A DNA stretch of 44,312 nt from Clostridia bacterium (GCA_017456605.1 JAFTJA010000002.1:1-44312), one strand, 5' to 3'; counted from the first letter of the stretch, positions 15,992 through 24,285 are shown. Numbers and translations: made by a program. Notes: generated by a model from the letters alone, not told the origin.

Positions 15992-17341
15992 ATGGGAAGA
16001 AATGACGGGTTGAAATTTTACAAAAACTTCTTTTTCCTTATGATTCCCATGGCGCTGAAGGAGCTTGTGGCGGCACTTGTAAACCTTTTGGACACCGTTA
16101 TGCTTGGAGAGCTTGGGACAGATGTTATTGCGGCATCGGGGATTGCCAATCAATGGTATTTTCTCTTCGCGGTTATGGTTTTTGGTACCTGCGGTGGAGC
16201 AGGGGTTTTTGCGGCACAATACTGGGGAGCAAGGAACATCCCCAATGTCCGCAAGGTTCTGGGAATAAATGTGATACTTGTGACGGCACTTTCTGTTGTT
16301 TTCATTCTTGTTTCAAGCCTTGCCCCTGAATGGATAATCAGAATTTTCAGGAAAGACGCGGCAGTGGTGGAGCTTGGCGCAAAGTATCTGAGACTTGTTT
16401 GTATATCTTATTTGTTTTCGGGGATTACCTCTGCGTATGACATAAGCCTTTGTTGCAGCGAAAAGGTGAATATTCCGTTTATTTCTCGATTTGTGGGACT
16501 TTTTGTCAATGCCTTTTTGAACTGGGTGTTTATTTACGGAAAGCTCGGTGCGCCCGCTATGGGCATTGAAGGCGCGGCTGTTGCCACTATCATTGCAAGG
16601 GGAACAGAGCTTGGCATTATTCTTGCAGTGGTTTATGGCAAAAAGCTTGTTCAGGCGGCAAAGCTGTCAGAACTTTTGACCATCCCACGGGATATGATTG
16701 GCGGATACCTGAAAGCATCACTCCCTGTGGCGCTCAATGAGGGGGCGTGGGCACTTGGCACGGTTACATATTCCTGGGTGTTTTCACAAATCAGTACCGA
16801 AGCAATGGTGGTAATCACCATTGTGCAAAATATCGAAAGACTGCTTCTGGTTTTTTTCCACGGTGGCGGAAATGCCGCGGGCATAATGGTTGGAAAGCTT
16901 GTTGGTGCGGATGAGCCGAAAAAGGCGTACGAGGTTTCAAAAAAGCTTTGCCTTATGAACACGGTTTTTGCTTTTTTTATATCGGTAGTATTCATTTTCC
17001 TGAGGCCGTTGGCGCTTGTACCCTACAACGTAGAGCCCGTGGTGTACCAATCAGCGCTTAATCTTTTGTTTTTGATGGCACTGATTATGAATGTGAAAGC
17101 CCTTACATTTTTCTTTATTGTGGGCGTCTTTAGAAACGGTGGAGACCCAAAGCACGCGGCGCTGATTGATATTTCTTCAATGTGGTTTGTGGGTGTACCG
17201 TTGGCACTTGCTGCTGGACTTTGGCTGAAACTACCCCTTGAGGTTATATATCTTGCGACAATGAGTGAGGAACTTGTCAAGCTGGCGCTTTCAGCATATT
17301 GGTTTGTCAGCAAAAGGTGGATAAGAAACCTTGTGAAATAA
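15992..17341 (+). CDS. MATE-family efflux transporter
   Basis: This is a 449-residue multidrug and toxin extrusion-type transporter with about 12 membrane helices in two homologous halves. The N-terminal half contains LVNLLDTVMLGELGTDVIAASG, the usual N-lobe signature. Family members use Na+ or H+ gradients to export cationic drugs or flavins; the substrate here is unknown. The ATG is two bases after the tex stop, inside a weak AAGG site, so translation probably depends on coupling to tex. A terminator follows at 17351. It has the length and topology of the NorM/DinF-like group common in Clostridia. Confidence 0.85.
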   Translation: MGRNDGLKFYKNFFFLMIPMALKELVAALVNLLDTVMLGELGTDVIAASGIANQWYFLFAVMVFGTCGGAGVFAAQYWGARNIPNVRKVLGINVILVTALSVVFILVSSLAPEWIIRIFRKDAAVVELGAKYLRLVCISYLFSGITSAYDISLCCSEKVNIPFISRFVGLFVNAFLNWVFIYGKLGAPAMGIEGAAVATIIARGTELGIILAVVYGKKLVQAAKLSELLTIPRDMIGGYLKASLPVALNEGAWALGTVTYSWVFSQISTEAMVVITIVQNIERLLLVFFHGGGNAAGIMVGKLVGADEPKKAYEVSKKLCLMNTVFAFFISVVFIFLRPLALVPYNVEPVVYQSALNLLFLMALIMNVKALTFFFIVGVFRNGGDPKHAALIDISSMWFVGVPLALAAGLWLKLPLEVIYLATMSEELVKLALSAYWFVSKRWIRNLVK

Positions 17342-17350
17342 GACTTTTTA

Positions 17351-17380
17351 AAAGAGGAGATGGGCGGCTCCTCTTTTTTT
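17351..17380 (+). terminator. Terminator of the rpiB-to-MATE run
   Basis: AAAGAGGAG (17351-17359) pairs with CTCCTCTTT (17368-17376) and seven T follow the CTCCTC. The first parS site begins at its last base. Confidence 0.85.
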
Positions 17381-17395
17381 GTTTCACGTGAAACA
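17380..17395. promoter_or_regulatory. parS: parS centromere site 1
   Basis: TGTTTCACGTGAAACA is a perfect 16-bp palindrome identical to the Bacillus-type parS consensus. ParB (Spo0J) loads here and spreads as a CTP-dependent clamp. It is directly upstream of parA-parB. Confidence 0.97.
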
Positions 17396-17418
17396 TTCAC
17401 AGAGGCGGTCTAGAAAAA

Positions 17419-17434
17419 TGTTTCACGTGAAACA
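17419..17434. promoter_or_regulatory. parS: parS centromere site 2
   Basis: This is a second perfect copy of the same 16-bp palindrome, 39 bp from the first (start to start). The pair flanks AT-poor sequence just upstream of the parA promoter at 17470, so ParB bound here could also repress or shape parAB expression. Confidence 0.97.
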
Positions 17435-17469
17435 TTCTTTCTTTTGTGCAATGTTTTTTAAAAATACTA

Positions 17470-17498
17470 TTGTATTTTCCCCAGAAAAGTGGTAAAAT
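17470..17498 (+). promoter_or_regulatory. Promoter of parA-parB
   Basis: TTGTAT (17470-17475) and TAAAAT (17493-17498) are 17 bp apart with a TGG extension. It lies 36 bp after the second parS site. Confidence 0.7.
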
Positions 17499-17539
17499 GA
17501 AGACCAAGGAAAGAAAATACAAGCTTATGGAGGCTTGAA

Positions 17540-18304
17540 ATGGGAAAAGTAATTGCCATTGCAAATCAAAAGGGCGGTGTGGGAAAGACCACAACTGCCG
17601 TGAATTTAAGTGCTTGTCTTGGCCAAAAGGGAAAGAAAACACTTCTTATAGACATTGACCCCCAGGGCAACAGCACAAGCGGGCTTGGGGTTGACTCAAG
17701 GAAAATAGAAAAGTCAATTTATGATTGCATAATAAATGATGTTCCGATGAGCGAAGTCTTGGTTGATACCGGGTTTGAGGGGCTTTGGGTTTGTCCGTCA
17801 AACATCAATCTTGCCGGTGCGGAGCTTGAACTTGTGGCGAAAGAAAATCGTGAATATGTGCTGAAAAACGCCATAAGTGAGATAAAGGAAGATTTTGATT
17901 TTATATTTATTGATTGTCCGCCGTCACTCGGGCTTATTACGCTGAATTCTTTCACAGCGGCAGACTCTATTTTGGTGCCGATACAGTGCGAATATTATGC
18001 CCTTGAAGGGCTTGGACAGCTTACCAATACCATAAAAATGATAAAGAAAAAACTCAATCCGGAGCTTTCTCTGGAGGGCGTTTTGCTTACTATGTTTGAT
18101 GCAAGAACCAATCTCTCAATTCAGGTTGTTGATGAGGTCAAAAAGTTTTTCAAGGGAAAGGTTTATGCCAGCATAATACCAAGAAACGTCAGACTTTCGG
18201 AGGCGCCCAGCTTTGGACAGCCTATTATTCAGTATGACAAGCATTCGAAGGGTGCTGCCTGCTATATGGATTTGGCTGATGAGGTTATTGAAAACAACAG
18301 TTAG
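17540..18304 (+). CDS. parA: Chromosome partitioning ATPase ParA/Soj
   Basis: This is a 254-residue Walker-type ATPase that binds the nucleoid as an ATP dimer and works with ParB-parS in origin segregation and control of DnaA and sporulation. The deviant Walker A KGGVGKTTTAVNLSA is near residue 10, the Walker A' box DIDPQGN near 40 and the Walker B IDCPPSLGL near 125. There is no N-terminal HTH, so this is the chromosomal type Ib (Soj) class. ATGGAGGC precedes the start. Two parS sites and a promoter lie upstream and parB follows by 15 bases. Confidence 0.95.
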   Translation: MGKVIAIANQKGGVGKTTTAVNLSACLGQKGKKTLLIDIDPQGNSTSGLGVDSRKIEKSIYDCIINDVPMSEVLVDTGFEGLWVCPSNINLAGAELELVAKENREYVLKNAISEIKEDFDFIFIDCPPSLGLITLNSFTAADSILVPIQCEYYALEGLGQLTNTIKMIKKKLNPELSLEGVLLTMFDARTNLSIQVVDEVKKFFKGKVYASIIPRNVRLSEAPSFGQPIIQYDKHSKGAACYMDLADEVIENNS

Positions 18305-18319
18305 AAAGGAAGTGTAACT

Positions 18320-19216
18320 GTGGCAGAAAAGAAAATCCCAAAGAAGGCTATGGGCAGAGGCTTGGGAGCGTTTTTTGATGATGTTGGTGACAACATAATC
18401 CCGGAAACGCCCAGGAAAAAAGAGGCGGAATCCGGAGTAAAAGTTCTGAAAATCCGGGATGTTGAGCCCAATCCGGCGCAGCCCAGAAAGAATTTTGAAA
18501 AGGACAAGCTTGAAGCTTTGGCGGCGTCCATCCGTGAGCATGGCATAATTCAGCCAATCGTGGTGAAGCCCCAGAAAAACGGAATGTACCTGATTGTTGC
18601 GGGCGAAAGGCGCTGGAGAGCGGCAAAGCTTGCGGGGCTTGGCGAAGTTCCTTGTGTTGAGGGTGACTATACCGAAAAACAGGTTATGGAGCTGGCTTTG
18701 ATTGAAAATCTTCAGCGTGAAGACCTCAATGCTATTGAAGAAGCCGAGGGTTATAAGAGGTTGATGGACACCTTTGGGCTTACTCAGGAAGAGGTGGCAG
18801 AACGTGTGGGAAAAAGCCGCAGCGCGGTGGCGAACTCCCTCAGGATGAACGGCTTGTCCGAAAAACTCAAGAAAATGGTTATTGTGGGCGAGCTTTCGGG
18901 CGGTCACGCCAGAGCGCTTTTGTCTTTGGAAAAAGAGTCGGACAGGCTCTTGATTGCTGAAAAAATAACAAAAGAGGGTCTTAGCGTTCGCCAGACCGAA
19001 AAACTGGTAGCAGCAATAAGTCAGCAAAAAGAAAAACTCCAGCCGACAAAACCCGACAAGAATATTGAAAAATATTTCAAAGATTTGGCTCGGGAAATTT
19101 CTTCAAGACTTGGCACAAAGGTTACCATAAAAAATGGCAAAAATAAAGGAAAAATAGAAATTGAATATTTTAACAACGCAGAACTTGAAGGGATTCTTGA
19201 AAAAATAAAAAAATAG
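18320..19216 (+). CDS. parB: Chromosome partitioning protein ParB/Spo0J
   Basis: This is a 298-residue CTP-dependent DNA clamp that loads at parS. In order: an N-terminal ParA-stimulating peptide (KKAMGRGLGAFFDD, residues 7-20), the ParB/Srx CTP-binding domain with NPAQPRKNF and the GERRWRA box near 97-103, the ENLQREDLNAIEEA motif, a parS-binding HTH near 150-205, and a C-terminal dimerisation domain. It begins at GTG 18320 behind AAAGGAAG. It is co-transcribed with parA and its own target sites are 0.9 kb upstream. Confidence 0.95.
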   Translation: MAEKKIPKKAMGRGLGAFFDDVGDNIIPETPRKKEAESGVKVLKIRDVEPNPAQPRKNFEKDKLEALAASIREHGIIQPIVVKPQKNGMYLIVAGERRWRAAKLAGLGEVPCVEGDYTEKQVMELALIENLQREDLNAIEEAEGYKRLMDTFGLTQEEVAERVGKSRSAVANSLRMNGLSEKLKKMVIVGELSGGHARALLSLEKESDRLLIAEKITKEGLSVRQTEKLVAAISQQKEKLQPTKPDKNIEKYFKDLAREISSRLGTKVTIKNGKNKGKIEIEYFNNAELEGILEKIKK

Positions 19217-19371
19217 AAAATTTTGGAAAAACCCCCGAAAAATTGTCCCTCAAAAACGCCTCTTAAAGACAAAAAGTGAAGGCTTGCAATAAAGGGATAT
19301 CAAAAGAGAGCGAAGCTGTCAAAAAGGGCAAAAATTTGCCTTTGACGGGGAAGGCCCATAAAGGAGAAAAA

Positions 19372-19782
19372 ATGAAAAAGAATTATAAGAAAGTTTATGG
19401 ATATGGGATAATCTTTCTTGTGTGTGTGATAGCAGTTGTTTTTGTTGGAATTTTATCACAGCAAAAAACTCAGGTCAAAGAAGCAGATTATCAAAATCTC
19501 ATAACAGCAAATCAGAACAGCATAAGAATTCTGGAAGAAGAAAATGCCCAGCTCAAAAAGAAAATTTCAGAGCTTGAAAAAAAGCTTTCCGAGGAAAAGC
19601 TTTTTGTGTCGGATGTGACAACTTCTTCTCAGGCAATAAACGATATGAAAGAAATTTTTGATACATTCAGGGCGGGAGAAAAATCCCGGGCAAAAACTGA
19701 CTTTCAGAAAATTGAGCCAATAGGCTTTGATGACAATGCCCTTTTGTATTATGAAATCTTAAAAGAGCTTTTAGAAAAGTAA
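19372..19782 (+). CDS. Single-pass membrane coiled-coil protein, unknown function
   Basis: This is a 136-residue protein. The start at 19372 is chosen because AAAGGAG lies 5 bases ahead; the longer in-frame form from 19276 adds 32 unlikely residues. A basic N-terminus (MKKNYKKVYGYG) precedes one membrane helix (residues 13-33), then a leucine-zipper-like coiled coil at about 50-80 (RILEEENAQLKKKISELEKKL) and an acidic tail. The topology resembles small septal proteins such as FtsL/DivIC, but no signature proves it. In many Clostridia a small membrane protein (DUF4446) sits between parB and serS; this one occupies that slot without looking like it. Confidence 0.65.
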   Translation: MKKNYKKVYGYGIIFLVCVIAVVFVGILSQQKTQVKEADYQNLITANQNSIRILEEENAQLKKKISELEKKLSEEKLFVSDVTTSSQAINDMKEIFDTFRAGEKSRAKTDFQKIEPIGFDDNALLYYEILKELLEK

Positions 19783-19836
19783 AACTTTAATATATATAAA
19801 AATTTGCCGTAAACAGCAGTTGAAGGAGAGAACAAA

Positions 19837-21120
19837 ATGATAGATATTAAAATTTTGAGAAACGAACCCGAAAAACTTATTGAAGCCTTAAAAAGAAGAA
19901 AGGAAGACCGCATAGACGTTGACGGTCTTTTGGCACTTGATAAAAGCCGCCGCGAGGTGCTTTTCAGTGTGGAACAAATGAAGAGCCGCCAGAACGAGGT
20001 TTCAAAGCAGATTCCCGCTATGAAAAAAGCAGGGGAGGACACAACCGCTATTTTTGCTGAGATGAAAGAGCTTTCGGACAACATCAAAAAGCTTGATGAG
20101 GAAGTAAGAACCATCGACGAGAAGATTGAAAAGATTATGTATACCATTCCAAACATCGCAAACCCCACAGTTCCTGACGGGGATACCGATGAGGACAATG
20201 TGGAAGTTCGCCGCTTTATGGAGCCCACAAGCTTTGATTTTGAGCCAAAGGCGCACTGGGATTTGGGCGAAAGCCTTGGAATTTTGGATGCGGCAACTGC
20301 TGCAAAGATAACGGGTACACGCTTTACTGTTTACAAGGGTGCAGGTGCTCAGCTTGAAAGAGCGGTAATAAACTTTTATCTTGATACCCACACCGAAAAG
20401 AACGGTTACAAGGAAATTTTCCCGCCCTTTATGGTGCACAGAAACAGCATGGTGGGAACAGGTCAGCTCCCTAAATTTGAAGAAGATGCGTTCAAAGTAG
20501 CAAACACCGATTATTTCATGGTACCCACAGCTGAAGTTCCGGTTACCAATATGCACCGCGATGAAATTTTGGACGGCAGCAAGCTTCCTATCAAATATTG
20601 TGCATACACCGCGTGTTTCAGAGCTGAAGCAGGAAGCGCCGGCAGAGACACAAGGGGACTTATCCGTCAGCATCAGTTCAACAAGGTTGAGCTTGTGAAA
20701 TTTGCAAATCCCGAAAATTCATATGAAGAGCTTGAAAGCCTTGTAAACGACGCAGAATCGGTTCTCAAGCTCCTCAAGCTTCCATACAGAGTAGTAAAAA
20801 TCTGTATCGGCGACCTTGGCTTTACTGCTGCTATGAAATATGACATTGAGGTCTGGATGCCCAGTTACAACAGATTTGTTGAGATTTCTTCCTGCTCAAA
20901 CTTTGAAGACTTCCAGGCAAGACGTGCAAACATCAAGTTTAAAAACTCCGTGAAGGATAAGGCTCAGCTTGTTCATACCCTCAACGGCTCGGGCGTTGCC
21001 ATCGGCAGAACTGTTGCGGCAATTCTTGAAAATTATCAGAATGCTGACGGCTCGGTGACTGTGCCTGAGATACTCAGACCTTATATGGGCGGAAAAGAAG
21101 TAATCCTTCCTGAAGAATAA
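19837..21120 (+). CDS. serS: Seryl-tRNA synthetase
   Basis: This is a 427-residue class II aminoacyl-tRNA synthetase that charges tRNA-Ser. Residues 1-105 form the antiparallel tRNA-binding coiled coil. The catalytic core has motif 2 [21 protein letters not shown] near 265 and motif 3 [15 protein letters not shown] near 385. The length is standard. GAAGGAGAG precedes the ATG. No T-box leader is present in the short 54-bp gap. It is followed by its own terminator. Confidence 0.97.
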   Translation: MIDIKILRNEPEKLIEALKRRKEDRIDVDGLLALDKSRREVLFSVEQMKSRQNEVSKQIPAMKKAGEDTTAIFAEMKELSDNIKKLDEEVRTIDEKIEKIMYTIPNIANPTVPDGDTDEDNVEVRRFMEPTSFDFEPKAHWDLGESLGILDAATAAKITGTRFTVYKGAGAQLERAVINFYLDTHTEKNGYKEIFPPFMVHRNSMVGTGQLPKFEEDAFKVANTDYFMVPTAEVPVTNMHRDEILDGSKLPIKYCAYTACFRAEAGSAGRDTRGLIRQHQFNKVELVKFANPENSYEELESLVNDAESVLKLLKLPYRVVKICIGDLGFTAAMKYDIEVWMPSYNRFVEISSCSNFEDFQARRANIKFKNSVKDKAQLVHTLNGSGVAIGRTVAAILENYQNADGSVTVPEILRPYMGGKEVILPEE

Positions 21121-21130
21121 TTTTTAAAAA

Positions 21131-21160
21131 AAAGACCATCGAAAACGATGGTCTTTCTTT
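21131..21160 (+). terminator. Terminator of serS
   Basis: AAAGACCATCG (21131-21141), an AAAA loop and CGATGGTCTTT (21146-21156) are followed by CTTTT. Confidence 0.9.
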
Positions 21161-21196
21161 TGTAGCTTTTCAAAAAACAAGATTTCGAATAAAAAC

Positions 21197-21225
21197 TTTA
21201 CAAATCGTGAAAACTATGGTAAAAT
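21197..21225 (+). promoter_or_regulatory. Promoter of structured RNA copy 1
   Basis: TTTACA (21197-21202) and TAAAAT (21220-21225) are 17 bp apart with a TGG extension. Transcription should begin about 7 bases later, at the first strand of the closing helix. Confidence 0.75.
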
Positions 21226-21231
21226 AAAAAT

Positions 21232-21396
21232 ACCACACAAAATCGAATATTTTACTGATTCATCGGGGCAGTTTTTGTTTTTGGCAAAAATGCAAGCTCT
21301 TTTTCGTGTTTCGATGGAACAGTGAATGATTTTGTGTGGTGCAAAACCGGAGCTGTGCGTTTTTCGGTGCGTCAGCCTTGGCTGACGTACTTTTTT
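21232..21396 (+). ncRNA. Structured RNA, copy 1 (stand-alone member of a three-copy family)
   Basis: This RNA of about 165 nt has a promoter and terminator but no ORF. The closing helix P1 is CCACACAAAATC (21233-21244) with GATTTTGTGTGG (21328-21339), 12 perfect pairs. P2 is 21254-21265 with 21312-21323, 11 of 12 paired. An inner hairpin GCA-GTTTTTG / CAAAAATGC follows (21268-21293). AGCTCT (21295-21300) can pair with GGAGCT (21349-21354) outside P1, forming a pseudoknot. A terminator (GTGCGTCAGCC with GGCTGACGTAC, 21367-21390, then T6) ends it. The same layout recurs at 28066 and 40650. No coding gene follows on this strand, so this copy is likely a trans-acting or free RNA. I cannot name the class. 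Confidence 0.75.
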
Positions 21397-21437
21397 ATCA
21401 AAAAAAGTGCAGCTTTGCTTGTGGCAAGACAAAATGG

Positions 21438-21469
21438 AAAAACCTCACCCTGTTGTCGGTGAGGTTTTT
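21438..21469 (-). terminator. Terminator of the AGE epimerase gene
   Basis: AAAAACCTCACC (21438-21449) and GGTGAGGTTTTT (21458-21469) form a 12-bp stem with an 8-nt loop. It ends the minus-strand gene that stops at 21503. Confidence 0.85.
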
Positions 21470-21502
21470 CGCTTTATTTACAAAGGATTTATTTTTTCGT
21501 GA

Positions 21503-22657
21503 TTATTTCCAGAATCCTGCAACATCTTTGTTTGCTTCGATTTCGTTGAGAATCATCAGCATTCTTGGCAGATGGAAGGGCCCTTTGAAGATATTGCCCT
21601 TTAAGTAATTTGCAGGTGTGTTGTCATAGTGGAGATAGCCATACCATTCGCCATATTCCTTGTCGGCAAAATTGGTGAAGGCATAATCAAGAAGCTGTTC
21701 ATAATTTTCAAGATATTTGTTTTCGCCGAAAACTTCATATGCCATACGGTTGGCAATAATCGCTTCGTTTTGTGGCCACCAGAGCTTCATATCCCATTCA
21801 AGAGCTGTGGGAGGGTTGCCCAAAACATCTGTAAAGGAAATAATGCCGCCGTGCTTTTTGTCAATACCCAGAGGCATTGTCCAGTCAATAATTTTCTTTG
21901 CAGCGTTGAGCGCCTCGTCGTTTTTGTCCATAAGTCCTTCGCCAATCAAAAACCATGCTGTTTCAAGACCGTGACCGGGGTTTACAAGACGTCCGCTTGG
22001 TGTGTTCATAAACTTGCCTTCGACAGAAACACTTTCCAAAAGGGCGTTAACCTCGTCACAGATAAGACCGCCATGAATAAGCTCAGATGCGAGGTCTCTT
22101 GCAATCTTTGAATATTTTTCGCTATTTTGTCCACAGCTTGCCATAGTTCTTGCCACAGACATCATAATCATTATCGGAGAATGGGATTTGCCTGAGGTGT
22201 AGAACTTGGGCGGATTGAGCTCCGGATGGTTGTAGCATTTCCATGCGATGTCAAAGTATTTTTCGGCATTTGCCCAAACCTCTGGGTCTTTTGTTGCCTT
22301 ATAGTATTCGGCACAGCCGATACAGGCAAAGGTTTCGCTGAAATAATAGCGGCGCTTCTGGATGGGATTTCCCTCACGGGTAACGGTGAAAAACATTCTG
22401 CCGTCAGTGTCTTCACATTTTGGCAGGAAGTTATAGAGCTTTTCTGCTGCCTTCAGGTATTCCTCACGTTTTTCAACCATATTGTATGCCTTTGAAAAAG
22501 TCCAAAGGGCGCGACCCTGGAACCAACCGCTTTTTTCTGTTCCATAAACGTTTCCCTCGCGGTCAAGCTGGGTGAAAATTCCGCCAAATTCGTCATCGAA
22601 TGCGTTCTTCAGCCAGAATGTGAGGATGTCATCAGTTAAATATTTTTTGTAATCCAT
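21503..22657 (-). CDS. AGE-family sugar epimerase (N-acylglucosamine 2-epimerase-like)
   Basis: This is a 384-residue (alpha/alpha)6-barrel protein of the N-acylglucosamine 2-epimerase superfamily, which includes GlcNAc/ManNAc 2-epimerases and cellobiose 2-epimerases. Motifs include EFGGIFTQLDREGN near 25, KSGWFQGRALWTFS near 42, YYFSETFACIG near 108 and a late EWYGYLHYD near 333. The catalytic His pair typical of the family is plausible in GHGLETAW near 230 and EWYGYLH. The substrate is not determined by sequence; sialic acid or beta-mannan use are both possible. It has its own promoter at 22692-22720, a GGGGGT ribosome site and a private terminator, so it is a single-gene unit. Confidence 0.8.
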   Translation of the reverse strand: MDYKKYLTDDILTFWLKNAFDDEFGGIFTQLDREGNVYGTEKSGWFQGRALWTFSKAYNMVEKREEYLKAAEKLYNFLPKCEDTDGRMFFTVTREGNPIQKRRYYFSETFACIGCAEYYKATKDPEVWANAEKYFDIAWKCYNHPELNPPKFYTSGKSHSPIMIMMSVARTMASCGQNSEKYSKIARDLASELIHGGLICDEVNALLESVSVEGKFMNTPSGRLVNPGHGLETAWFLIGEGLMDKNDEALNAAKKIIDWTMPLGIDKKHGGIISFTDVLGNPPTALEWDMKLWWPQNEAIIANRMAYEVFGENKYLENYEQLLDYAFTNFADKEYGEWYGYLHYDNTPANYLKGNIFKGPFHLPRMLMILNEIEANKDVAGFWK

Positions 22658-22691
22658 TTTTTACCCCCAAATTTAAAAGAATTATAAAATA

Positions 22692-22720
22692 AGTATACCA
22701 TCAGAGCAAAGAAACGTCAA
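22692..22720 (-). promoter_or_regulatory. Promoter of the AGE epimerase gene
   Basis: On the minus strand, TTGACG (22720-22715) and TATACT (22697-22692) are 17 bp apart with a TGG extension. Confidence 0.7.
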
Positions 22721-22736
22721 CAAAATATTTCCAAAA

Positions 22737-23162
22737 TCAGCCCTCAAGCAGTTTTGAAATCGATTTTATGCACTTTTGGCAGACAAGCTTTCCCTCAAAA
22801 CTTACGGTGTCCTGAACCTCACCGCAAAAAATGCAGGCGCGGGCAGGCTCATATTTGCAGAGCATAATTTTTGTGCCCTCAACAAAAATCTCAAGGGCAT
22901 CTTTTGGCGCAATATTGAGCTTTTTGCAGATTTCTTTGGGAAGAACAACTCTGCCCACAGGATCAACTTTTCTAACAATTCCCAAATTTCCCTTTGCGGT
23001 TTTAATTGTGTTTTCAGGGTGCTTCTGAAGCACAATAAATGCGCCGTCTACAAAAATCTCGAGCGGCTCTTTTGGCTCAATGCATAGGGTGTTGCAGAGC
23101 TCCTTGGGGATAACAATTCTGTCAAGGGTGTCAACTGGTCTTACGATACCGGTAGATTTCAT
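22737..23162 (-). CDS. Tandem AbrB/SpoVT-type regulator with C-terminal Cys4 motif
   Basis: This is a 141-residue protein with two swapped-hairpin AbrB domains in one chain. Domain 1 is TGIVRPVDTLDRIVIPKEL (4-22) and domain 2 is GIVRKVDPVGRVVLPKEI (61-78); each is followed by an L-x-I-x-P-K-[ED]-x-L-E-I-F-V strand. A C-terminal CIFC...CQKC (about 110-132) is a likely zinc ribbon. Classical AbrB and SpoVT use one such domain per chain and dimerise; here the pair may make a pseudo-dimer. Members are transition-state or sporulation regulators. AAAGGAG precedes the start. Its leader contains an A-run/T-run hairpin that could attenuate. Confidence 0.85.
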   Translation of the reverse strand: MKSTGIVRPVDTLDRIVIPKELCNTLCIEPKEPLEIFVDGAFIVLQKHPENTIKTAKGNLGIVRKVDPVGRVVLPKEICKKLNIAPKDALEIFVEGTKIMLCKYEPARACIFCGEVQDTVSFEGKLVCQKCIKSISKLLEG

Positions 23163-23239
23163 TTTAAACTCTCCTTTTAATACAATTTTCCAATTAAAAA
23201 AAGCACGAATTGCGGTCCGTTTTGTCCGCTTTTTTATTT

Positions 23240-23268
23240 ATATTACCATATTTGTAAAATAAAGTCAA
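23240..23268 (-). promoter_or_regulatory. Promoter of the AbrB-type gene
   Basis: On the minus strand, TTGACT (23268-23263) and TAATAT (23245-23240) are 17 bp apart with a TGG extension. The leader downstream (23236 to 23195) contains AAAAAAGC...GCTTTTTTT, a possible attenuator. Confidence 0.7.
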
Positions 23269-23310
23269 TAGTTTGCGCAAAAAAAGTTTTTTAGTAAAAA
23301 AATAAAAACA

Positions 23311-23340
23311 ACAAATGTGACCTTTCGGTCACATCTGCTG
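23311..23340 (-). terminator. Terminator of the aldolase gene
   Basis: ATGTGACC and GGTCACAT form an 8-bp stem around a GAAA/TTTC tetraloop. On the minus strand it is followed by TTGTTGTTTTTATTTTTTT, a good terminator tail for the gene that ends at 23390. Confidence 0.8.
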
Positions 23341-23389
23341 TTCCCCTTTATGCAATTATTACAAACTGGAATGCTAAGTTAAAAAAGAA

Positions 23390-24253
23390 TTATGCCTTGC
23401 CCACAGAGCCGAAAAGCTCCATTTTTTCTTTTACTGTTGCTTTGATTGCTTCAAAGCCGGGAGCAAGGAGTTTTCTTGGGTCAAAGCCTTTTCCTTCAAG
23501 GTCTTTGCCTGCCTCGACGTATTTTCGCGTAGCAGCTGCAAATGCGAGCTGACATTCGGTATTTACGTTTATTTTTGAAACGCCAAGAGAGATGGCGCGT
23601 TTAATCATATCTTCAGGAATTCCTGTGCCGCCGTGAAGAACGAGGGGCATCGGATGAGTTGCACGGCTGATTTCTTCAAGAACCTCAAAGTTGAGACCCT
23701 GCCAGTTTTCAGGATATTTGCCGTGGATGTTTCCTATGCCGGCAGCAAGAATATCAACGCCCAGGTCAGCAATCATTTTACATTCTGCCGGGTCAGCAAC
23801 CTCGCCTGCACCAACAACGCCGTCTTCTTCGCCGCCGATTGAGCCGACTTCGGCTTCGACAGAGATGCCTTTTGAGTTTGCAAGAGCCACAAGCTCTTTG
23901 GTTTTTTCTATATTTTCATCGATTGGATAGTGTGAGCCGTCAAACATAATTGATGAAAAGCCCGCATCTATTGCATCGAGTGCGCCCTGATAGCTGCCGT
24001 GGTCAAGATGAACAGCCACGGGAACGGTGATTTTGAGCCCTTCAAGCATGCCGTTCACCATATTCACAACGGTCTTGAACCCGGTCATATATTTGCCGGC
24101 ACCCTCGGAAACACCGAGAATAACCGGAGAGTTACATTCCTGTGCAGTCAAAAGGATAGCTTTTGTCCATTCAAGATTGTTGATGTTGAACTGTCCAACA
24201 GCATATTTTCCTTCTTTTGCTTTTTTTAACATTTCAGTAACTGATACCAACAT
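23390..24253 (-). CDS. fba: Class II fructose-bisphosphate aldolase
   Basis: This is a 287-residue Zn-dependent aldolase that cleaves fructose-1,6-bisphosphate in glycolysis. The Zn and active-site segments are VHLDHGSY near 80, FDGSHYPIDEN near 103, EAEVGSIGGEEDG near 132, IGNIHGKYP near 172 and LHGGTGIP near 208. The start at 24253 sits behind GGGAGGA; a longer in-frame form from 24295 has no ribosome site and begins near the -10 box. Tagatose-bisphosphate aldolases (GatY/KbaY) share the fold, so specificity is inferred from the common housekeeping role. Confidence 0.9.
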   Translation of the reverse strand: MLVSVTEMLKKAKEGKYAVGQFNINNLEWTKAILLTAQECNSPVILGVSEGAGKYMTGFKTVVNMVNGMLEGLKITVPVAVHLDHGSYQGALDAIDAGFSSIMFDGSHYPIDENIEKTKELVALANSKGISVEAEVGSIGGEEDGVVGAGEVADPAECKMIADLGVDILAAGIGNIHGKYPENWQGLNFEVLEEISRATHPMPLVLHGGTGIPEDMIKRAISLGVSKINVNTECQLAFAAATRKYVEAGKDLEGKGFDPRKLLAPGFEAIKATVKEKMELFGSVGKA

Positions 24254-24285
24254 TTTGTTATTCCTCCCAACATTAACTACTATAT

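Noticed and set aside
19276..19371. N-terminal extension of the coiled-coil protein
   Set aside because: No ribosome site at 19276; a good AAGGAG sits before 19372.
19217..19371. Riboswitch or fourth RNA copy after parB
   Set aside because: Only a short GGCAAA/TTTGCC hairpin is seen; there is no closing helix, pseudoknot or terminator like the three RNA copies.
21434..21502. 22-codon ORF after RNA copy 1
   Set aside because: No ribosome site, and it runs through the terminator of the convergent epimerase gene.
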